Source: Cyanodermella asteris (taxonomy: Eukaryota > Ascomycota > Lecanoromycetes > Ostropales > Stictidaceae). From it: 64,000 nucleotides of DNA. Position numbers and translations under genes: made by a program. The DNA is taken from contig UYJD01000004.1 of the NCBI GenBank assembly GCA_900618795.1, positions 228,705 through 292,704 on the forward strand, given 5' to 3'. Below are positions 23,590 to 34,689 of this stretch, piece after piece (position 1 is the stretch's first letter; each line of letters begins with the position of its first letter). Under the pieces are notes generated by a model. The model saw nothing but the letters and a program-made list of their open reading frames with translations. It searched no databases and was not told the DNA's origin.

Positions 23590-26500
23590 ATGTCTGACGC
23601 CACGACCGCGACTGATCTTTCAGAGCCCGAGTCCACACAAAGCCGCAGCCTCGAAGCTCGACGGGCAGCCCGCCAGCGAGAAGCATCTGCCGCCATACAA
23701 AATCACAACATTGAATCCGATAGCAGTGTGGACCTATTTGAGGAAGACCCTAATCCAGCTCCAAAGCACAAGAAGCTCTTGAAGCGCAAAAGAGCGGGAG
23801 CTTCCAGCAAGAAACCTACCAAAAATCAAGCGACGAAGAAAGAACTGACATGGAAGGACCCCAATGCGTCAGGTGGTAGCGACGATGAGACATCGAATTC
23901 CGATGATGAGGCCATCGAAGCGCTCCCAGACTACGTCAAGAAACGCCGTGCCGCATTCCAAGAACGACGCGCACGTTACGAAGATGCTGGTCTGAAATTG
24001 CCGCCCTCCTACGACGATCTTGACTTTTCGGAGTACGGCGACCTGCAGCACATCAAAGAGAGACCCGACTTCCCAACCGGCACACCAGTGCGGAAGTACG
24101 AAGACATCGCCCTCAAATGGTCCCTTGGGGTCATTCCTGCGTCCATTGGCCAATGGCTGCGGGAGTATCAAGTCGTGGGGGCTCAGTTTCTACACAAGAA
24201 ATTCATCTATCAGGAAGGCGGCATCCTTGGCGATGACATGGGCCTCGGAAAGACCATTCAGGTCATATCCTTTCTGACTGCAGCATTTGGAAAGACTGGT
24301 GACGAACGCGATATTCTGCGAATGCGAAAGGTACGGCGTGCGCCCCTTCGAGTGGGCGAGAAGCCACGTTGGTATCCGCGAGTGATAATCATATGTCCTG
24401 GCACACTGTTCGAGAACTGGCGTGCTGAGCTGAATCGATGGAGCTGGTGGCATATCGAATGCTATCACGGTGAGGGCAAGGAGAATGCGATCGATGCCGC
24501 GCGTGCGGGCCGCGTTGAGATCATGCTGACAACATACGCCACTTATCGCCTGGACAAAGATATCATCAACCGCGTTGCTTGGGATACAGTCATTGCAGAC
24601 GAGTGTCATATCATCAAAGGGCGCAAGTCAGAGACCACGAAAGCAATGAATGAGATCAACGCACTCTGCCGCATAGGGTTGACTGGAACTGCCATACAAA
24701 ACACCTACGATGAGTTGTGGACATTGCTGAACTGGACAAGCCCAGGAGCCTTGGGGTCTGCGTCAGTCTGGAAACAGACAATCACGAATCCACTTCGTCT
24801 TGGACAGGCTCATGGCGCGACCATGCAACAACTAGCGAGGGCCCGCAAGACTGCTGAAGCTTTGACGATGAATTTGCTTCCGCGCTTCTTCCTGCGCCGC
24901 ATGAAGACGCTGATTGCCGACCAGCTTCCGAAGAAGACGGATCGTGTCGTATTTTGCAGCCTCACTGACACACAGGCTATGGCATACGAGCGCTTTCTAG
25001 ATAGTCATGTTATCGACCTCATCAAGCGTTCGACCGAAACATGTGACTGCGGAGAAAGGAATGCTAGGGGCAAACCGACCAAGCGTGGATGGTGCTGTTA
25101 TCAGCTAACAGACGACGGAGGCAGGTGGCAGGAGTATGTCTTCCCATGCGTGGCTGCCATTCAAAAGATGGCAAATCACCTTGCTATCCTCATCCCTCAG
25201 GATAAAGACAAGACTGAGAAGCAGGAGAAAGATTTGTTGCTGCTGCAAGAAACCATGCCCGAAGACTGGAGAGAGGTGATGGAGTCCAGAAACCATATCA
25301 AGCACTATGCAAACCCCGAATTCTGTGGCAAGTGGAAGGTCTTGAAGAAGTTGCTCAGATTCTGGCACGAATCGGGAGATAAAGTCCTTGTGTTCTCACA
25401 CTCGGTCCGCTTGTTGCGAATGCTTCGCATGCTATTCCAAAGCACGTCCTACAACGTGTCATACCTGGACGGCTCGATGGCACTTGACGAGCGAGCCAAA
25501 GAAGTTGATGTTTTCAACGCTGATCCAGATCAATTTGTCTTCCTCATCTCTACCAAAGCCGGCGGTGTCGGTCTGAACATTACTTCCGCAAACAAAGTTG
25601 TCATCTTCGACCCGAACTGGAACCCGGCATATGATCTGCAAGCCCAAGATCGCGCCTATCGAATAGGTCAAACGCGCAACGTCGAAGTGTTTCGTCTGAT
25701 TTGTTCTGGCACGATCGAAGAAATCGTCTATGCACGGCAGATCTACAAACAGCAACAAGCCAATATCGGGTACACTGCCAGCAAAGAGCGCCGCTACTTT
25801 CAAGGTGTGCAAGATAATCCGGATCAAAAAGGCGAAATCTTCGGTCTGTCAAATCTGTTCGCCTATCAGGGCGAGAACATCGTTCTCCGAGACATTGTCA
25901 ATAAGACGAATGTTGCCGAGTCGAAGGCCGGTGTTGCTGTTGCTGATGTCGATTTCTCGCAGGCGGACGCTGACGACGACCCGTTATTCTCGAGCCAAGG
26001 CGACGATGAAGACGGAGTAATGAGCCAACTGGCCAAGCTGGTGACCAAGGGCGTGACGGATCTTGAGGAGGCGGCCGCACAGAAAAAGAAGAAGGGTTTG
26101 TCTAAGAGAAACCCCATACAAGCCATCCTCGCTGAAGCAGGCGTTGAGTACACACACGACAATTCTGAGGTTATTGGATCCTCCAGAGTTGAGGCGCGCA
26201 TATCGAAGGCGGCTGCAGCGACGGGTGACAATTTCAGCCAGGGAAACAGACATGCCTTTGCGGACACACAGGAACGGGAGGCTGTTACGAAGAAGAGGGG
26301 TCAGGATAATGAGGCGAAGGACGAGAGTGAAGAGGCTGGTAGGGTTGATTGGAAATTCAACCCGCCCGAGGATGTCAAGAGGAGGCAATTCTGTACAATG
26401 GCGCAGACATTCGGCTTCGAAAGTGCTGAGCAATTCGCTCTGGTCGTTGAAGGCTGGACACAAGCGCAGAGGCGCAATTGTCTTGACCGTTTCTATGCGC

Positions 26501-26598
26501 TGAGAAGGGAGAAATTGAGCTTGGCGAAAGGACATGTCGAGGGAGATGTCTTGGAGACAATCAACAATGCTGAGGACGAAGAGAAAGATCTGGATTGA
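23590..26598 (+). CDS. SNF2-family ATPase, ERCC6L2-like
   Basis: A 1002-residue DNA translocase of the SNF2 superfamily, most like the ERCC6L2 branch that acts in DNA repair. The first ATG of the frame is at 23590. After a basic, nuclear-signal-rich N-terminus, the Walker A block GDDMGLGKTIQ lies near residue 217 and the Walker B box is DECH (about 336). The LTGTAIQN, STKAGGVGLNIT and QAQDRAYRIGQ motifs of the helicase halves follow, the last two between about residues 645 and 700. The C-terminal segment FGFESAEQFALVVEGWTQAQ (about 940–960) resembles the small HEBO domain of ERCC6L2. A cysteine cluster (CDCGER…WCCY) interrupts the middle. No intron is apparent. Rad26/CSB-like is the alternative; the HEBO-like tail favours ERCC6L2. 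Confidence 0.85.
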   Translation: MSDATTATDLSEPESTQSRSLEARRAARQREASAAIQNHNIESDSSVDLFEEDPNPAPKHKKLLKRKRAGASSKKPTKNQATKKELTWKDPNASGGSDDETSNSDDEAIEALPDYVKKRRAAFQERRARYEDAGLKLPPSYDDLDFSEYGDLQHIKERPDFPTGTPVRKYEDIALKWSLGVIPASIGQWLREYQVVGAQFLHKKFIYQEGGILGDDMGLGKTIQVISFLTAAFGKTGDERDILRMRKVRRAPLRVGEKPRWYPRVIIICPGTLFENWRAELNRWSWWHIECYHGEGKENAIDAARAGRVEIMLTTYATYRLDKDIINRVAWDTVIADECHIIKGRKSETTKAMNEINALCRIGLTGTAIQNTYDELWTLLNWTSPGALGSASVWKQTITNPLRLGQAHGATMQQLARARKTAEALTMNLLPRFFLRRMKTLIADQLPKKTDRVVFCSLTDTQAMAYERFLDSHVIDLIKRSTETCDCGERNARGKPTKRGWCCYQLTDDGGRWQEYVFPCVAAIQKMANHLAILIPQDKDKTEKQEKDLLLLQETMPEDWREVMESRNHIKHYANPEFCGKWKVLKKLLRFWHESGDKVLVFSHSVRLLRMLRMLFQSTSYNVSYLDGSMALDERAKEVDVFNADPDQFVFLISTKAGGVGLNITSANKVVIFDPNWNPAYDLQAQDRAYRIGQTRNVEVFRLICSGTIEEIVYARQIYKQQQANIGYTASKERRYFQGVQDNPDQKGEIFGLSNLFAYQGENIVLRDIVNKTNVAESKAGVAVADVDFSQADADDDPLFSSQGDDEDGVMSQLAKLVTKGVTDLEEAAAQKKKKGLSKRNPIQAILAEAGVEYTHDNSEVIGSSRVEARISKAAAATGDNFSQGNRHAFADTQEREAVTKKRGQDNEAKDESEEAGRVDWKFNPPEDVKRRQFCTMAQTFGFESAEQFALVVEGWTQAQRRNCLDRFYALRREKLSLAKGHVEGDVLETINNAEDEEKDLD

Positions 26599-26684
26599 AC
26601 GCTGACGACGAACATGAATGTATGATCAATGAAAATGATGGCAATCTTTGAAATCGTCGGCCAGTTGTCCGTAATGCTTGCATC

Positions 26685-27863
26685 CTATTCTTCGAATCTG
26701 ATCTTGCCAGCACTGACGTCCGGGTAGACATCGAACCTCCTTTGACCGTAGAGCGGTACACCCTTCCTCGTCTCCTCAATCTTGTTCTCGTCCAGCTCCG
26801 CATATATCGTCTCCTCGGACTCTCCAGCCTCGGCCAAAATTTCGGCCATCGGATTCACAACCATACTATGGCCCCAAGCATTGTAGTCTGCGTCCATGTC
26901 TCTCGCGGGACTGCAAAGCGCCGTAAACACCTGATTATCCATCGCTCTGGCCCTGGCTTGCAGCTCCCAATGCAGCTTCCCGGTCGTCAAATTGAACGCG
27001 CCCGGATACAGAAGCAAGAACGCCCCCTTGCGCGCCGCAATGGTCGCCATCTCCGGGAATCGAATGTCGTAGCAAATCGCCAGCGCAATCTTCCCATACG
27101 GAGGAATATCGACCAACGTAAGCTTGTTGCCCGGCGACAGCACCTCCGACTCCTTGAACGTGATCTTCCCGGGAATATCGATATCGAACAAATGCAGCTT
27201 TCGGTGCGTGGCCAGCAGCTTCCCTTCCGGCGAGAAGAGCAACGAGGTGTTGTAGTACGTCTTGCCGTCTTTGGAGGACGAGCTCGAGTCCGTGCCGGTC
27301 GATTCGACGAGCTCGGGGATGCTGCCGCCTAGGACGTAGGTTTGGGTCTCCTTTGCGATGGATGCGATGGCGTGGAAGGAGGGGGATTGTTCTTTGCTAG
27401 GCGGAGAGGGCTGGAGTGTTTCGGCGTAGGTGGGGAAGTATTTGGTGCCGTATGGGCTGTTGAAGCATTCGGGGAGGACTATCAGGTTGGCGCCGTTGGC
27501 TGAGGCTTCAGTGATCTTGACTCGGGCTCGGGAGAGGTTGGAGGCTTTGTCGGGGCCTTTGGCATGTTAGAGAGTACTCTTGAACGGTGATGATCGTGTT
27601 CGGTCTGTGTGTGAACAAGCTCATGAAGTAGGATCTGCGACCGATTGTACACTAATCTAGCTGGGCACCCATGCGTTGCATGTAAGTCGATACTAGTGGT
27701 CTTTTCATGGAACATATATGCGAACTCACGCGGCTCTGTGCAGACCCACGCAACCAGATATGGCACGATGGGTTCTCAAGTCGTAGCAGCAAGGGAGTGG
27801 CGCCTTACCTGTGGCCAGCTGGATCAAAGCGATTTTGAGTCGCTGCTTCAAAAGGCCCGACAT
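26685..27863 (-). CDS. NIT3: Nitrilase-family omega-amidase (Nit3/NIT2 type)
   Basis: A carbon–nitrogen hydrolase that removes ammonia from 2-oxoglutaramate or 2-oxosuccinamate, the toxic by-products of glutamine and asparagine transaminases. Exon 1 (27863–27809) encodes MSGLLKQRLKIALIQLATG and a 252-nt intron (27808–27557, branch CTAAC) leads into PDKASNL in exon 2 (27556–26685), giving 308 aa. The catalytic Glu (VLPECFNSPYG), Lys (HRKLHLFD) and Cys (LAICYDIRFPE) are all visible, and the C-terminal YGQRRFDVY matches yeast Nit3. It ends 86 bases past the SNF2 gene (convergent) and is head to head with the START-like gene, 389 bases away. Deaminated-glutathione amidase (Nit2) is the main alternative; the sequence fits Nit3 better. 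Confidence 0.92.
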
Positions 27864-28252
27864 GTTTCGTCAGAGTCTTACTCAATTCCCAGTTCGAGCT
27901 CCCCTCCTCAGAGCACTGAAGTTTCATGTCAACCCGTTGGCTCATGGAAAGAAGTCCATCGGAGATTGCTCCTAAGACTGGTTATACTGACGAAACAGGG
28001 ACCACCATGGCACCTTCCGCACGCTAAACCGCCGCCATGGCGCTTGACCCCTCATACGTCACCGTGTTTGCATTCTGCAGTCGCATCCAGCGACTTCTGG
28101 AAAGTGCAATTGAAGTCTACTTCCTTGGGAGCTGTCATCCTTTCCTCTTACTTATTTGCCATCGAGCATAGCACACAGACAGCCCACCCAAACGACCACG
28201 AGCTTCAGCCACCAAGAAGTCATCTTCAATAACCCAATCAAGCTCACTCATC
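27864..28252. promoter_or_regulatory. Shared divergent promoter, NIT3 and START-like gene
   Basis: The 389 bases between two head-to-head start codons must hold both promoters. I see no certain TATA box or known site. Confidence 0.4.
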
Positions 28253-28961
28253 ATGTCTGTTCCAGCACCGTCCTCCATCGTCGTGTCCTCTGTTATCGAG
28301 GCGCCATTGACTGCCGTCTGGCACTTGATCAAGCTTCAGGACTTCTCCAAGTGGTGGAGTCAGATCACTAATTCCGAATTCGTCAAGGGTGCTTCCGATG
28401 AGGCGGACATTGTTCGTTGGACCTTCAAGGATGGAACCAAGTTGGACGTCAAGCAGGAGGAGCACTCGGTAAGTACATCTCGTAAGAACGTTACACGAAA
28501 GACAAGCGTACATTGTTCAGATCTGCTGGCTCTACGCCGCGATCCGCAAGTCAACTTGGCTCTCCTGATGATGTGTTGTCCATTCTGGAGCAGCATGTAC
28601 ACGTAGCTGTTTTCACCCACCGCGTCTGGTCAAGATGACTGTCGCCAAGTATATAGCAATTTATGCAGTTTAAATAAGGCGGCCACAAAGTTCCGTTACG
28701 ACATGAAGCTGACATTCATCCCAGAGCATCAACCATTCGATCACCTACGGCATCGTGACTTCGTCCGAGACGCTCTCGTACACGTCTCAGCTCTCAAAGA
28801 TTACTTGCACTCCCATTACCACTGGCAGGCTCACTGGATCGACTTTCGTCCAGTGGACAGCCGAATTCTCCAATGATGCCAACGCCGATGTCATTGCCGA
28901 CGCCAAGTACAAGCGTGAGGAGGCTTTGACTGACCTGGCCAAGGCTGCAGGCGGCAAATAA
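28253..28961 (+). CDS. START/SRPBCC-fold protein (polyketide-cyclase-like)
   Basis: A small protein with the look of the SRPBCC (Bet v1/START) fold, which binds hydrophobic ligands. Exon 1 (28253–28468) carries the typical N-terminal strand and helix, with VVSSVIEAPLTAVWHLIK and DFSKWWSQI. A 256-nt intron (28469–28724) leads to exon 2 (28725–28961), with SINHSITYGIVTSSETLSYT and a C-terminal helix KYKREEALTDLAKAAGGK. The total is 150 aa, the usual size of the fold. No transmembrane segment or signal peptide is seen, so it is probably cytosolic. Ligand and role are unknown. The adjacency to NIT3 may only reflect the shared promoter. Confidence 0.65.
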
Positions 28962-29516
28962 ACTCTGCTTTAGCACGAGAGAATGATCTTATACCCAAAT
29001 CGATGGGTAAACGCGACGGCGGATATGGAATTATTGATATGATGATGTATGGAGCTAAACAAGATGAATCACTCTACAGAGAAGGGAGAGGCAAATTCAA
29101 TCAAGATTATTTCCCAGAGCTCATTTGGCCACCTTGGTATAAACCTACGACGATCTGATCATTCAGTGGGTTCTACGTGCTAGATTGTGGCTGCGTAGCA
29201 TTTGATTCACTGAAGCCCGATCACAGCGTAAGCGCCATGAGCGGGGATGTAACGGCGGGCACACGCTCAAAGTCCAGACATGGATAGTCTTTCTAACTTC
29301 ACTTGGTATCAAGGCGGGGCAGTTCATTAGTCAGATAGACAAGTACGATTCCGCTCAATTCAAATGTCGCTCACATTCCCTTCTCGTATCATGTGCGCTC
29401 AGAGATTCTCGTACTACATCCTCACCTGAGGATTCGCCGGTAGTATTTACACGACAACTAATCCTGTTTCGGATCCACCCATCATTTAGCCAAATATCAA
29501 ACAGCCCTCGTACACG
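28962..29516. other. Intergenic region before the 8-Cys secreted protein
   Basis: No gene seen. It contains the 3' end of the START-like gene and the promoter of the small secreted protein. Confidence 0.4.
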
Positions 29517-29783
29517 ATGCGTGCACCGATTTCCGTAATCACGATACTCGCCACGCTGTTAACAATCGCTGCTGCCAGCCCGTCACCGCTCGAGCCCCGT
29601 CAATCGTCCGGTGCTTGCACCCAAGGCTCGATCTGTGACGGCGCCGGCAAGAACTGCAAAAACGGCTGGCTCTGCAAGACATCGAGCGGAAAAACCTACA
29701 TTTGCCCGCAGTGCAGCCGAGAAGGACAAACGTGCTCAACGTACATTACGCAAACGGGTTTGACAGGATGCGGTGCAAACTAG
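29517..29783 (+). CDS. Small secreted cysteine-rich protein, effector candidate
   Basis: An 88-residue protein beginning with a clear signal peptide (MRAPISVITILATLLTIAAA, cleavage near residue 20–22), then a short pro-like stretch with EPRQ, then a mature part with eight cysteines spaced C-x5-C-x6-C-x5-C-x9-C-x2-C-x6-C-x11-C. The even number suggests four disulfides. I recognise no known effector or antifungal family. It sits just past the 3' end of a pectin methylesterase gene on the opposite strand, with another pectinase beyond, so it may be expressed on plant tissue. It is intronless and begins at a true ATG. Function is unknown; secretion is a strong inference. Confidence 0.72.
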   Translation: MRAPISVITILATLLTIAAASPSPLEPRQSSGACTQGSICDGAGKNCKNGWLCKTSSGKTYICPQCSREGQTCSTYITQTGLTGCGAN

Positions 29784-29959
29784 GATAGTCGGCACAGAGA
29801 GACGGGGTCATCAAGGGAAAGTGAGGGGAGAAGGTCGAAGCCGGCAACGAAAGTGTTTGATGATTGGAACGGCGACGTCATGGAGACTGAGACTATGTAC
29901 AGGTAGGGGATAAAATCAAACATCCGATCGAAGATCATCCTTTAACCCTACCGACCTGC

Positions 29960-31014
29960 TCAGAAGTTACAGTCAATCCAGTTGCAGTAACTGCTTTCAA
30001 ATTGGGTGGTCTTTGAAATTGCTGCGGTCGCCTTGGTCTCGTATTTGCGCGACGAGGTGCTTGATCCGGCACCGGTGTTGGCATACTCCTCGTAGATCCT
30101 GGTTCGCAAGGTCAGCGTTGCCACCAGACAAGATCGCACCGGACTTACGGTGTAGCGCCATCGGCCATCGTCGTCCAGCCGGCGGCGTTGATGATGTTGG
30201 ACAGGGCCGTGTTCTGGTAAATCACCCTGGCAAGGACCCTCCACGGTCTGCCCAAGTACACACCTGCGGTGGCCGTATACCCCGAAGCAGCGGTGACTGT
30301 GCTGTGGTCGAAAACGTACCAAGTGCTGTCATCAGTCTCTCGACTGCTGGCGGTGATGGAGCCACCGCCGTTCGATGCGATGGTGCATTCGCCAAACCAA
30401 ACGTTCGCGGCACCGAAGATGTAATCGTCGGCGCCCTCAATGTAGGAGTTTGAGAAGTACTGCGCTCCGGATTTGACGTACAGCGTGTCCTGGTAGCCCT
30501 TGAAGCTGCAGCCGTAGAAACTCAGCTGATTTCCGTTGATGGTCGCAGCTACAGCTTGGACCCCTGCACCGTAAGAATTGACGACGTTGATGTTGTATAC
30601 TTTCACATTGGAACCCTTGATTTGCAGCGTAGAGCTGGCGTCCAGGCTGCCAGCGGCCGTAGACGTCACGCCATGAGTGAATGTTACGGCATTGTTCTTC
30701 CAGTTTGAGATGTCGGTCGTGTAGCCGTAGATGGTGAGTGCCCCGCCGTACTGGACGGTCGTCTGGCCGGTGTAGGTTCCGGAATAGATGAATATGCAGG
30801 CGCTGCTGGTGCTGGATCCTAGCGCAGTGATGGCGGCGGCAAGCGTGCTATATTCGCCCGACTGTGTTCCGGAGCCTCGAACTACTTTGCAGCCGCTGGG
30901 TGCACTGGTTCGACTGCCTGAAGCTTGCACTTCTCGTTTCACGATGGGCGAAGCCTGCGCTACAAAGGGCAAGGCGAGACAAACTGCGGTCGACAGAAAG
31001 GTTAGAAGCTGCAT
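29960..31014 (-). CDS. Secreted pectin methylesterase (CE8)
   Basis: A carbohydrate esterase family 8 enzyme that removes methyl groups from homogalacturonan so that polygalacturonases can cut it. Exon 1 (31014–30149) and exon 2 (30098–29960), separated by a 50-nt intron, give 334 aa. A signal peptide (MQLLTFLSTAVCLALPFVAQ) is followed by a Kex2-type VKR. The family signatures are present: GYQDTLYV with the general-acid Asp, GADDYIFG with the nucleophile Asp, and YLGRPWR with the substrate-binding Arg and Trp. The exon 2 tail NTGAGSSTSSRKYETKATAA is typical. The gene is head to head with a GH28 pectinase 1.18 kb away, which supports coordinated pectin breakdown. Confidence 0.93.
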
Positions 31015-32192
31015 GATTAGGCCGGTGGGGAAACGGTCTGCGATGAGCTATGAGATGAGAACCCAGAGAAGAAGAACAAGATGATAGTAATATGCGTAGA
31101 GGCAAACACGTCAAAGGAGCCGTCGAAAGCGGACAATACGAATGGTCCGCGGGTAAATTCGACCTCGAAGGGTAGCAATTTCGATGTGCCACGAGATGGA
31201 GTTCCATCCTCTGAGAAGGAACTTGCCGTTCAGGTGATTTTCGGGCTTCCGAGACAAACAGAATGTTCAAGCGGGGAAGTTGAGAATAGTGTTGTCGCTT
31301 CATACCCACGCCGTCGGGGCGGATTTGATACTCAAAGCGGAGTTTTGGACGTTTCATGCTGTCGCAATGAGGCCATGGCATTGTCAAATATGCGCCACAC
31401 ACCGAACCTCCCTGACTCGTATTTGACCAGGGAGAGAACGATATGGCTGGTTGCAGAGGACGCCTTCCATCGTACAGCGCATCGGAACTGATTCAAACAA
31501 CGAAGGGGAAAATTAACGGACCATGTCTGCATGCCAACGATGCCTGGACAGCTGGAGGCGCGGGGGCCCGTATCTCATCACGGATTATAGGCCTGTGGAT
31601 CATGAAGCACTAGCGGACAGATATCTGACAAGATACAACAGTGCTACTGTGGAAATTGTGGAGTGCATTGGCGTCGGCGGGCTTTGACAAGGTTGGCGAC
31701 GTCGAGGGAACTGGTCAAGATCTCGAACCCCACAGAAGGAGTGAAGCGGGGATTTCAATCCATTGTACTCAGTACATGCGGGCAATACTCCCAAATGACG
31801 AGTCCCGCAGCTTGTATAATTTCGAAGCGAGCGTCTTGATCAACGTCAATGATTGTGGAGGTCGGCAAAATGTCGGTTAGCCCCTGGTGGCCAAGACGCG
31901 CGTCACACGCCAACCAGTTCCTGATGGGATTCCCCGTTTCAAGCATCGACATTCGATCGGCCTGCAACATCGCTTACAGACATCTGGAACCTGAAAGGCA
32001 GCCGAGCTCTGCATCAGACTGTTTAGCCGGTCCATCAGTGCTGGCGTTGATGGTGGCGTGGGGGAGTGAGTGGCAAGCCCCAAGACACGGGCTATGTAAT
32101 GACTCCATCAACCCACGATGAACAGGCCGCAGATGGTCATTTCCACTCTGGCAACTTTGTTGTTCTCTGTATAGTAAAGTGACTTTGTTATC
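31015..32192. promoter_or_regulatory. Shared divergent promoter of two pectinase genes
   Basis: This 1178-bp stretch separates the start codons of the pectin methylesterase and the GH28 enzyme. No ORF in it is convincing. Three GCGGGG copies (31271–31276, 31560–31565, 31746–31751) fit the SYGGRG core bound by the carbon-repressor CreA in Aspergillus; such short sites also occur by chance, so glucose repression is only a suggestion. Confidence 0.4.
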
Positions 32193-33503
32193 ATGCATCT
32201 TTTGCCCTTCCTCAGTGCCCTGCTGGCTGGCCTTGCTACAGCTACACCAGCCCAGGTACAGAAGTCACCAAACAGAATTGAGAAGCGAGCCTCTTGTACA
32301 GTGCGTATTTGGAAAGTTTGAGATTGTTTACAAGTCCCTTCATATGCAATCTCTGCTCCACAACCCTTGCATTGCTAATTCGTCAAGCCTTCATCTGCCG
32401 GAAGCTCCAGCACTGATGATGTGCCCGCCATTCAGGCCGCCATCTCGAGCTGCGGCAGCGGCGGCACCATCATCATCCCTGCCGGCAAGACATACACCAT
32501 CCGCAGTCCTTTGTCGTTCACCGGCTGCAAGAACTGCGATTTCCAGCTCGAAGGCACGTTGAAAATGTCCAGCGACACCAGCTACTGGAACGGCAAGAAC
32601 TCTTTCATCTCCGTCAGCGGCATTACAACGGCCAAAATCCGCTCCTTGACAGGCTCGGGCGTCATCGACGGCAACGGACAACCCTTCTGGGATGCGTTTG
32701 CGGCAAACAGCGATCTAGACCGGCCTGTCCTGTTCCGAGTCGAGGGCAGCTCGACCGGCGTCACTGTGGACAACATCTACTTCAAAAACGCAGCTTCCTT
32801 TTTCATCACGGCCAATGGCAACTCCAAAAACGTCGTCTTCCAGAACCTGCGACTGTACGCTGTTTCGAAGTCTGCGAATGCGGCGCACAATACCGATGGT
32901 ATCGACATCGGACCGGCCTCGTATGTGACTTTGAAGAACGTCACAATCACAAACGACGACGACTGCGTTGCTTTCAAGCCGGGTGCGGACTATGTCACCG
33001 TCGATGGCATTACATGCACCGGCTCTCACGGTCTATCAGTCGGTAGTCTGGGCAGTGGCGCAGGCAGTACCGACACCGTCAGCAACGTATATGTCACGAA
33101 CGCGAAGATGTACGACTCGACAAAAGCCGCTGGAATCAAGGTCTATCCGGGAGGATCCAGCCACGGCTCCCCCAAGGTCAGCAATGTCACATGGGACGGT
33201 GTCGTGGTGTCAAACTGTGACTACGCATTCCAGATTCAAAGCTGTTATGGCGAGGATAGTAGCTACTGCACCTCGTACCCCTCCACGGCTACACTGACCG
33301 GAATCACGGTCAAGAACTTCTCCGGCACGACTAGCACCAAGTACGCCCCAAATACTGCCAACGTCGACTGCCCGGCAAAAGGGACTTGCAGTGTTGCCTT
33401 CAGCGGCTGGTCCGTCAAGGCGGGAAGTGGCACAGCAAAGGTCCTCTGCGCGAACAACGGTGGCGTGTCCGGGGTGACTTGCTCCTCGGGTGCCTCCGGC
33501 TGA
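32193..33503 (+). CDS. Secreted GH28 pectinase (exo-PG / xylogalacturonan-hydrolase-like)
   Basis: A glycoside hydrolase family 28 enzyme acting on pectin backbones. Exon 1 (32193–32300) encodes the signal peptide MHLLPFLSALLAGLATATPA and a Kex2-like EKR. An 87-nt intron (32301–32387, branch GCTAAT) joins exon 2 (32388–33503), giving 407 aa. The catalytic blocks are NTDGID (first Asp), NDDDCVAFK (paired Asp) and GSHGLSVGSLG (His), followed by GIKVYPGG where endo-polygalacturonases have RIKT. That change and the overall wording point to exo-polygalacturonase or xylogalacturonan hydrolase rather than a plain endo-enzyme. Eight or more cysteines suggest disulfides. It pairs with the divergent pectin methylesterase. 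Confidence 0.88.
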
Positions 33504-33572
33504 GATATCGCTGGCTCATGAACGAGGCACGTGCCATGACCATGCTTCTTGTACATACTTGAACCGGAAATG

Positions 33573-34689
33573 CTACATGTTCGCTTTTTGCTGCCGTAAC
33601 TCTGCCATCACATCCTTCTTCCATCGGACCTCCACATCCCGAGGGCCTTCCTTGGTGTTTCGTAGCATAATGACACGATCCGCATCGCCGCAGCGGCCGG
33701 TGCCTTCGAGTTCCGGACCAGGCTTGTAGAGACCCAAAACGGACTTCTTCTCCTGCTTGTTGAAATTAACCACGTCGGGGCTCATCACTTTCTCCGCCCA
33801 GACCGGTTCGCCCGTCATCAGGAAGTCGCGACACTTTTGCCTTTGCTCCTCGAGCTACCCACTCAGTCAGCATTAGTCCTCGGCGCAATGATATCGTTTC
33901 TTACCTCTTGTCTGCCGCAGTCTCCAGCAGGGAAGAACTGATCAATCAGACTCAGCAGATATACCTGCGGCGGATACATCATAACCTCGTTCTGCCTCGC
34001 CAACTTCAACCACTGACTCGGCCACAAAAACTGCGCCGCCGTATGCTCGACACCTCCGTCATGCGTCGGTACAGGGATCATTTCCCTCTTCTCTCCCGCC
34101 GTCAAAGCCCCACCGACATCCGCATCCCCCTCGTGGGGCAAGAAGTAAATGTACATTTGCGTCGTGAACCTCTTCGGCACGCTCGTCGGCGTGATGAACC
34201 GCGTAAACGCGTGCAGGCCATCCACGTCCGGCGTCGCTCCGCACTCGGCCAGCCACCCGCCAAAGTCCAGCTTCCGGTCGTGAAGCTGCCGGCGCGCGGC
34301 GTTTCGGTCCTCGTCCGGGAGGGACAGGATCCGGTTCCGCGCGGTCTTGGCGAGGAGGAGGCCGGATTCTTCGAAGCATTCGCGGATGGCGGCGAGGCGG
34401 TAGGCGGGTCCGTCGAGGTGGCGGGCGGGGTCGGGGCTGGGAGGGAGGGTGCCGTCTTGCGTCGGGTCGACGTTGCCGCCGGGGAAGACGTGGGCGGAGG
34501 GGAACGATGAGGCGGCTTTGACGCGGTGGAGGAGGAGCACCTGGTTTTTCGGAGAGATGAGAACGACGCTGTACTCGGCCGTCAGTATGGGAGAGTAGAT
34601 GGTGTATTCAGAATTAGCGCATACCTTGCGCTCGGCCGTGGCTCTGCGGCATTCTTCTTTTGCTCCCCGGTTCCAACCCAAACAGACAT
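33573..34689 (-). CDS. Nudix hydrolase, NUDT19/acyl-CoA diphosphatase-like
   Basis: A Nudix hydrolase resembling the NUDT7/NUDT19 group that cuts CoA and acyl-CoA. Three exons (34689–34625, 34568–33905, 33854–33573) give 336 aa. Joining exon 1 (MSVWVGTGEQKKNAAEPRPS) to exon 2 gives PSASVVLISPKNQVLLLHR, the classic start of the fold. SSFPSAHVFPGGN and the catalytic helix AAIRECFEESGLLL form the Nudix box, with a Pro/Asp-rich insert of about 15 residues between GG and RE that is usual in this subgroup. A second in-frame ORF start upstream of exon 2 is intron sequence. No clear peroxisomal C-terminal SKL is present (it ends QQKANM), so the compartment is open. It converges on the GH28 gene, 69 bases apart. 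Confidence 0.85.

Noticed and set aside
33908-34510. Plus-strand ORF of 200 codons across the Nudix gene
   Set aside because: Antisense shadow of a well-supported Nudix domain; Arg/Val-rich, with no family resemblance.
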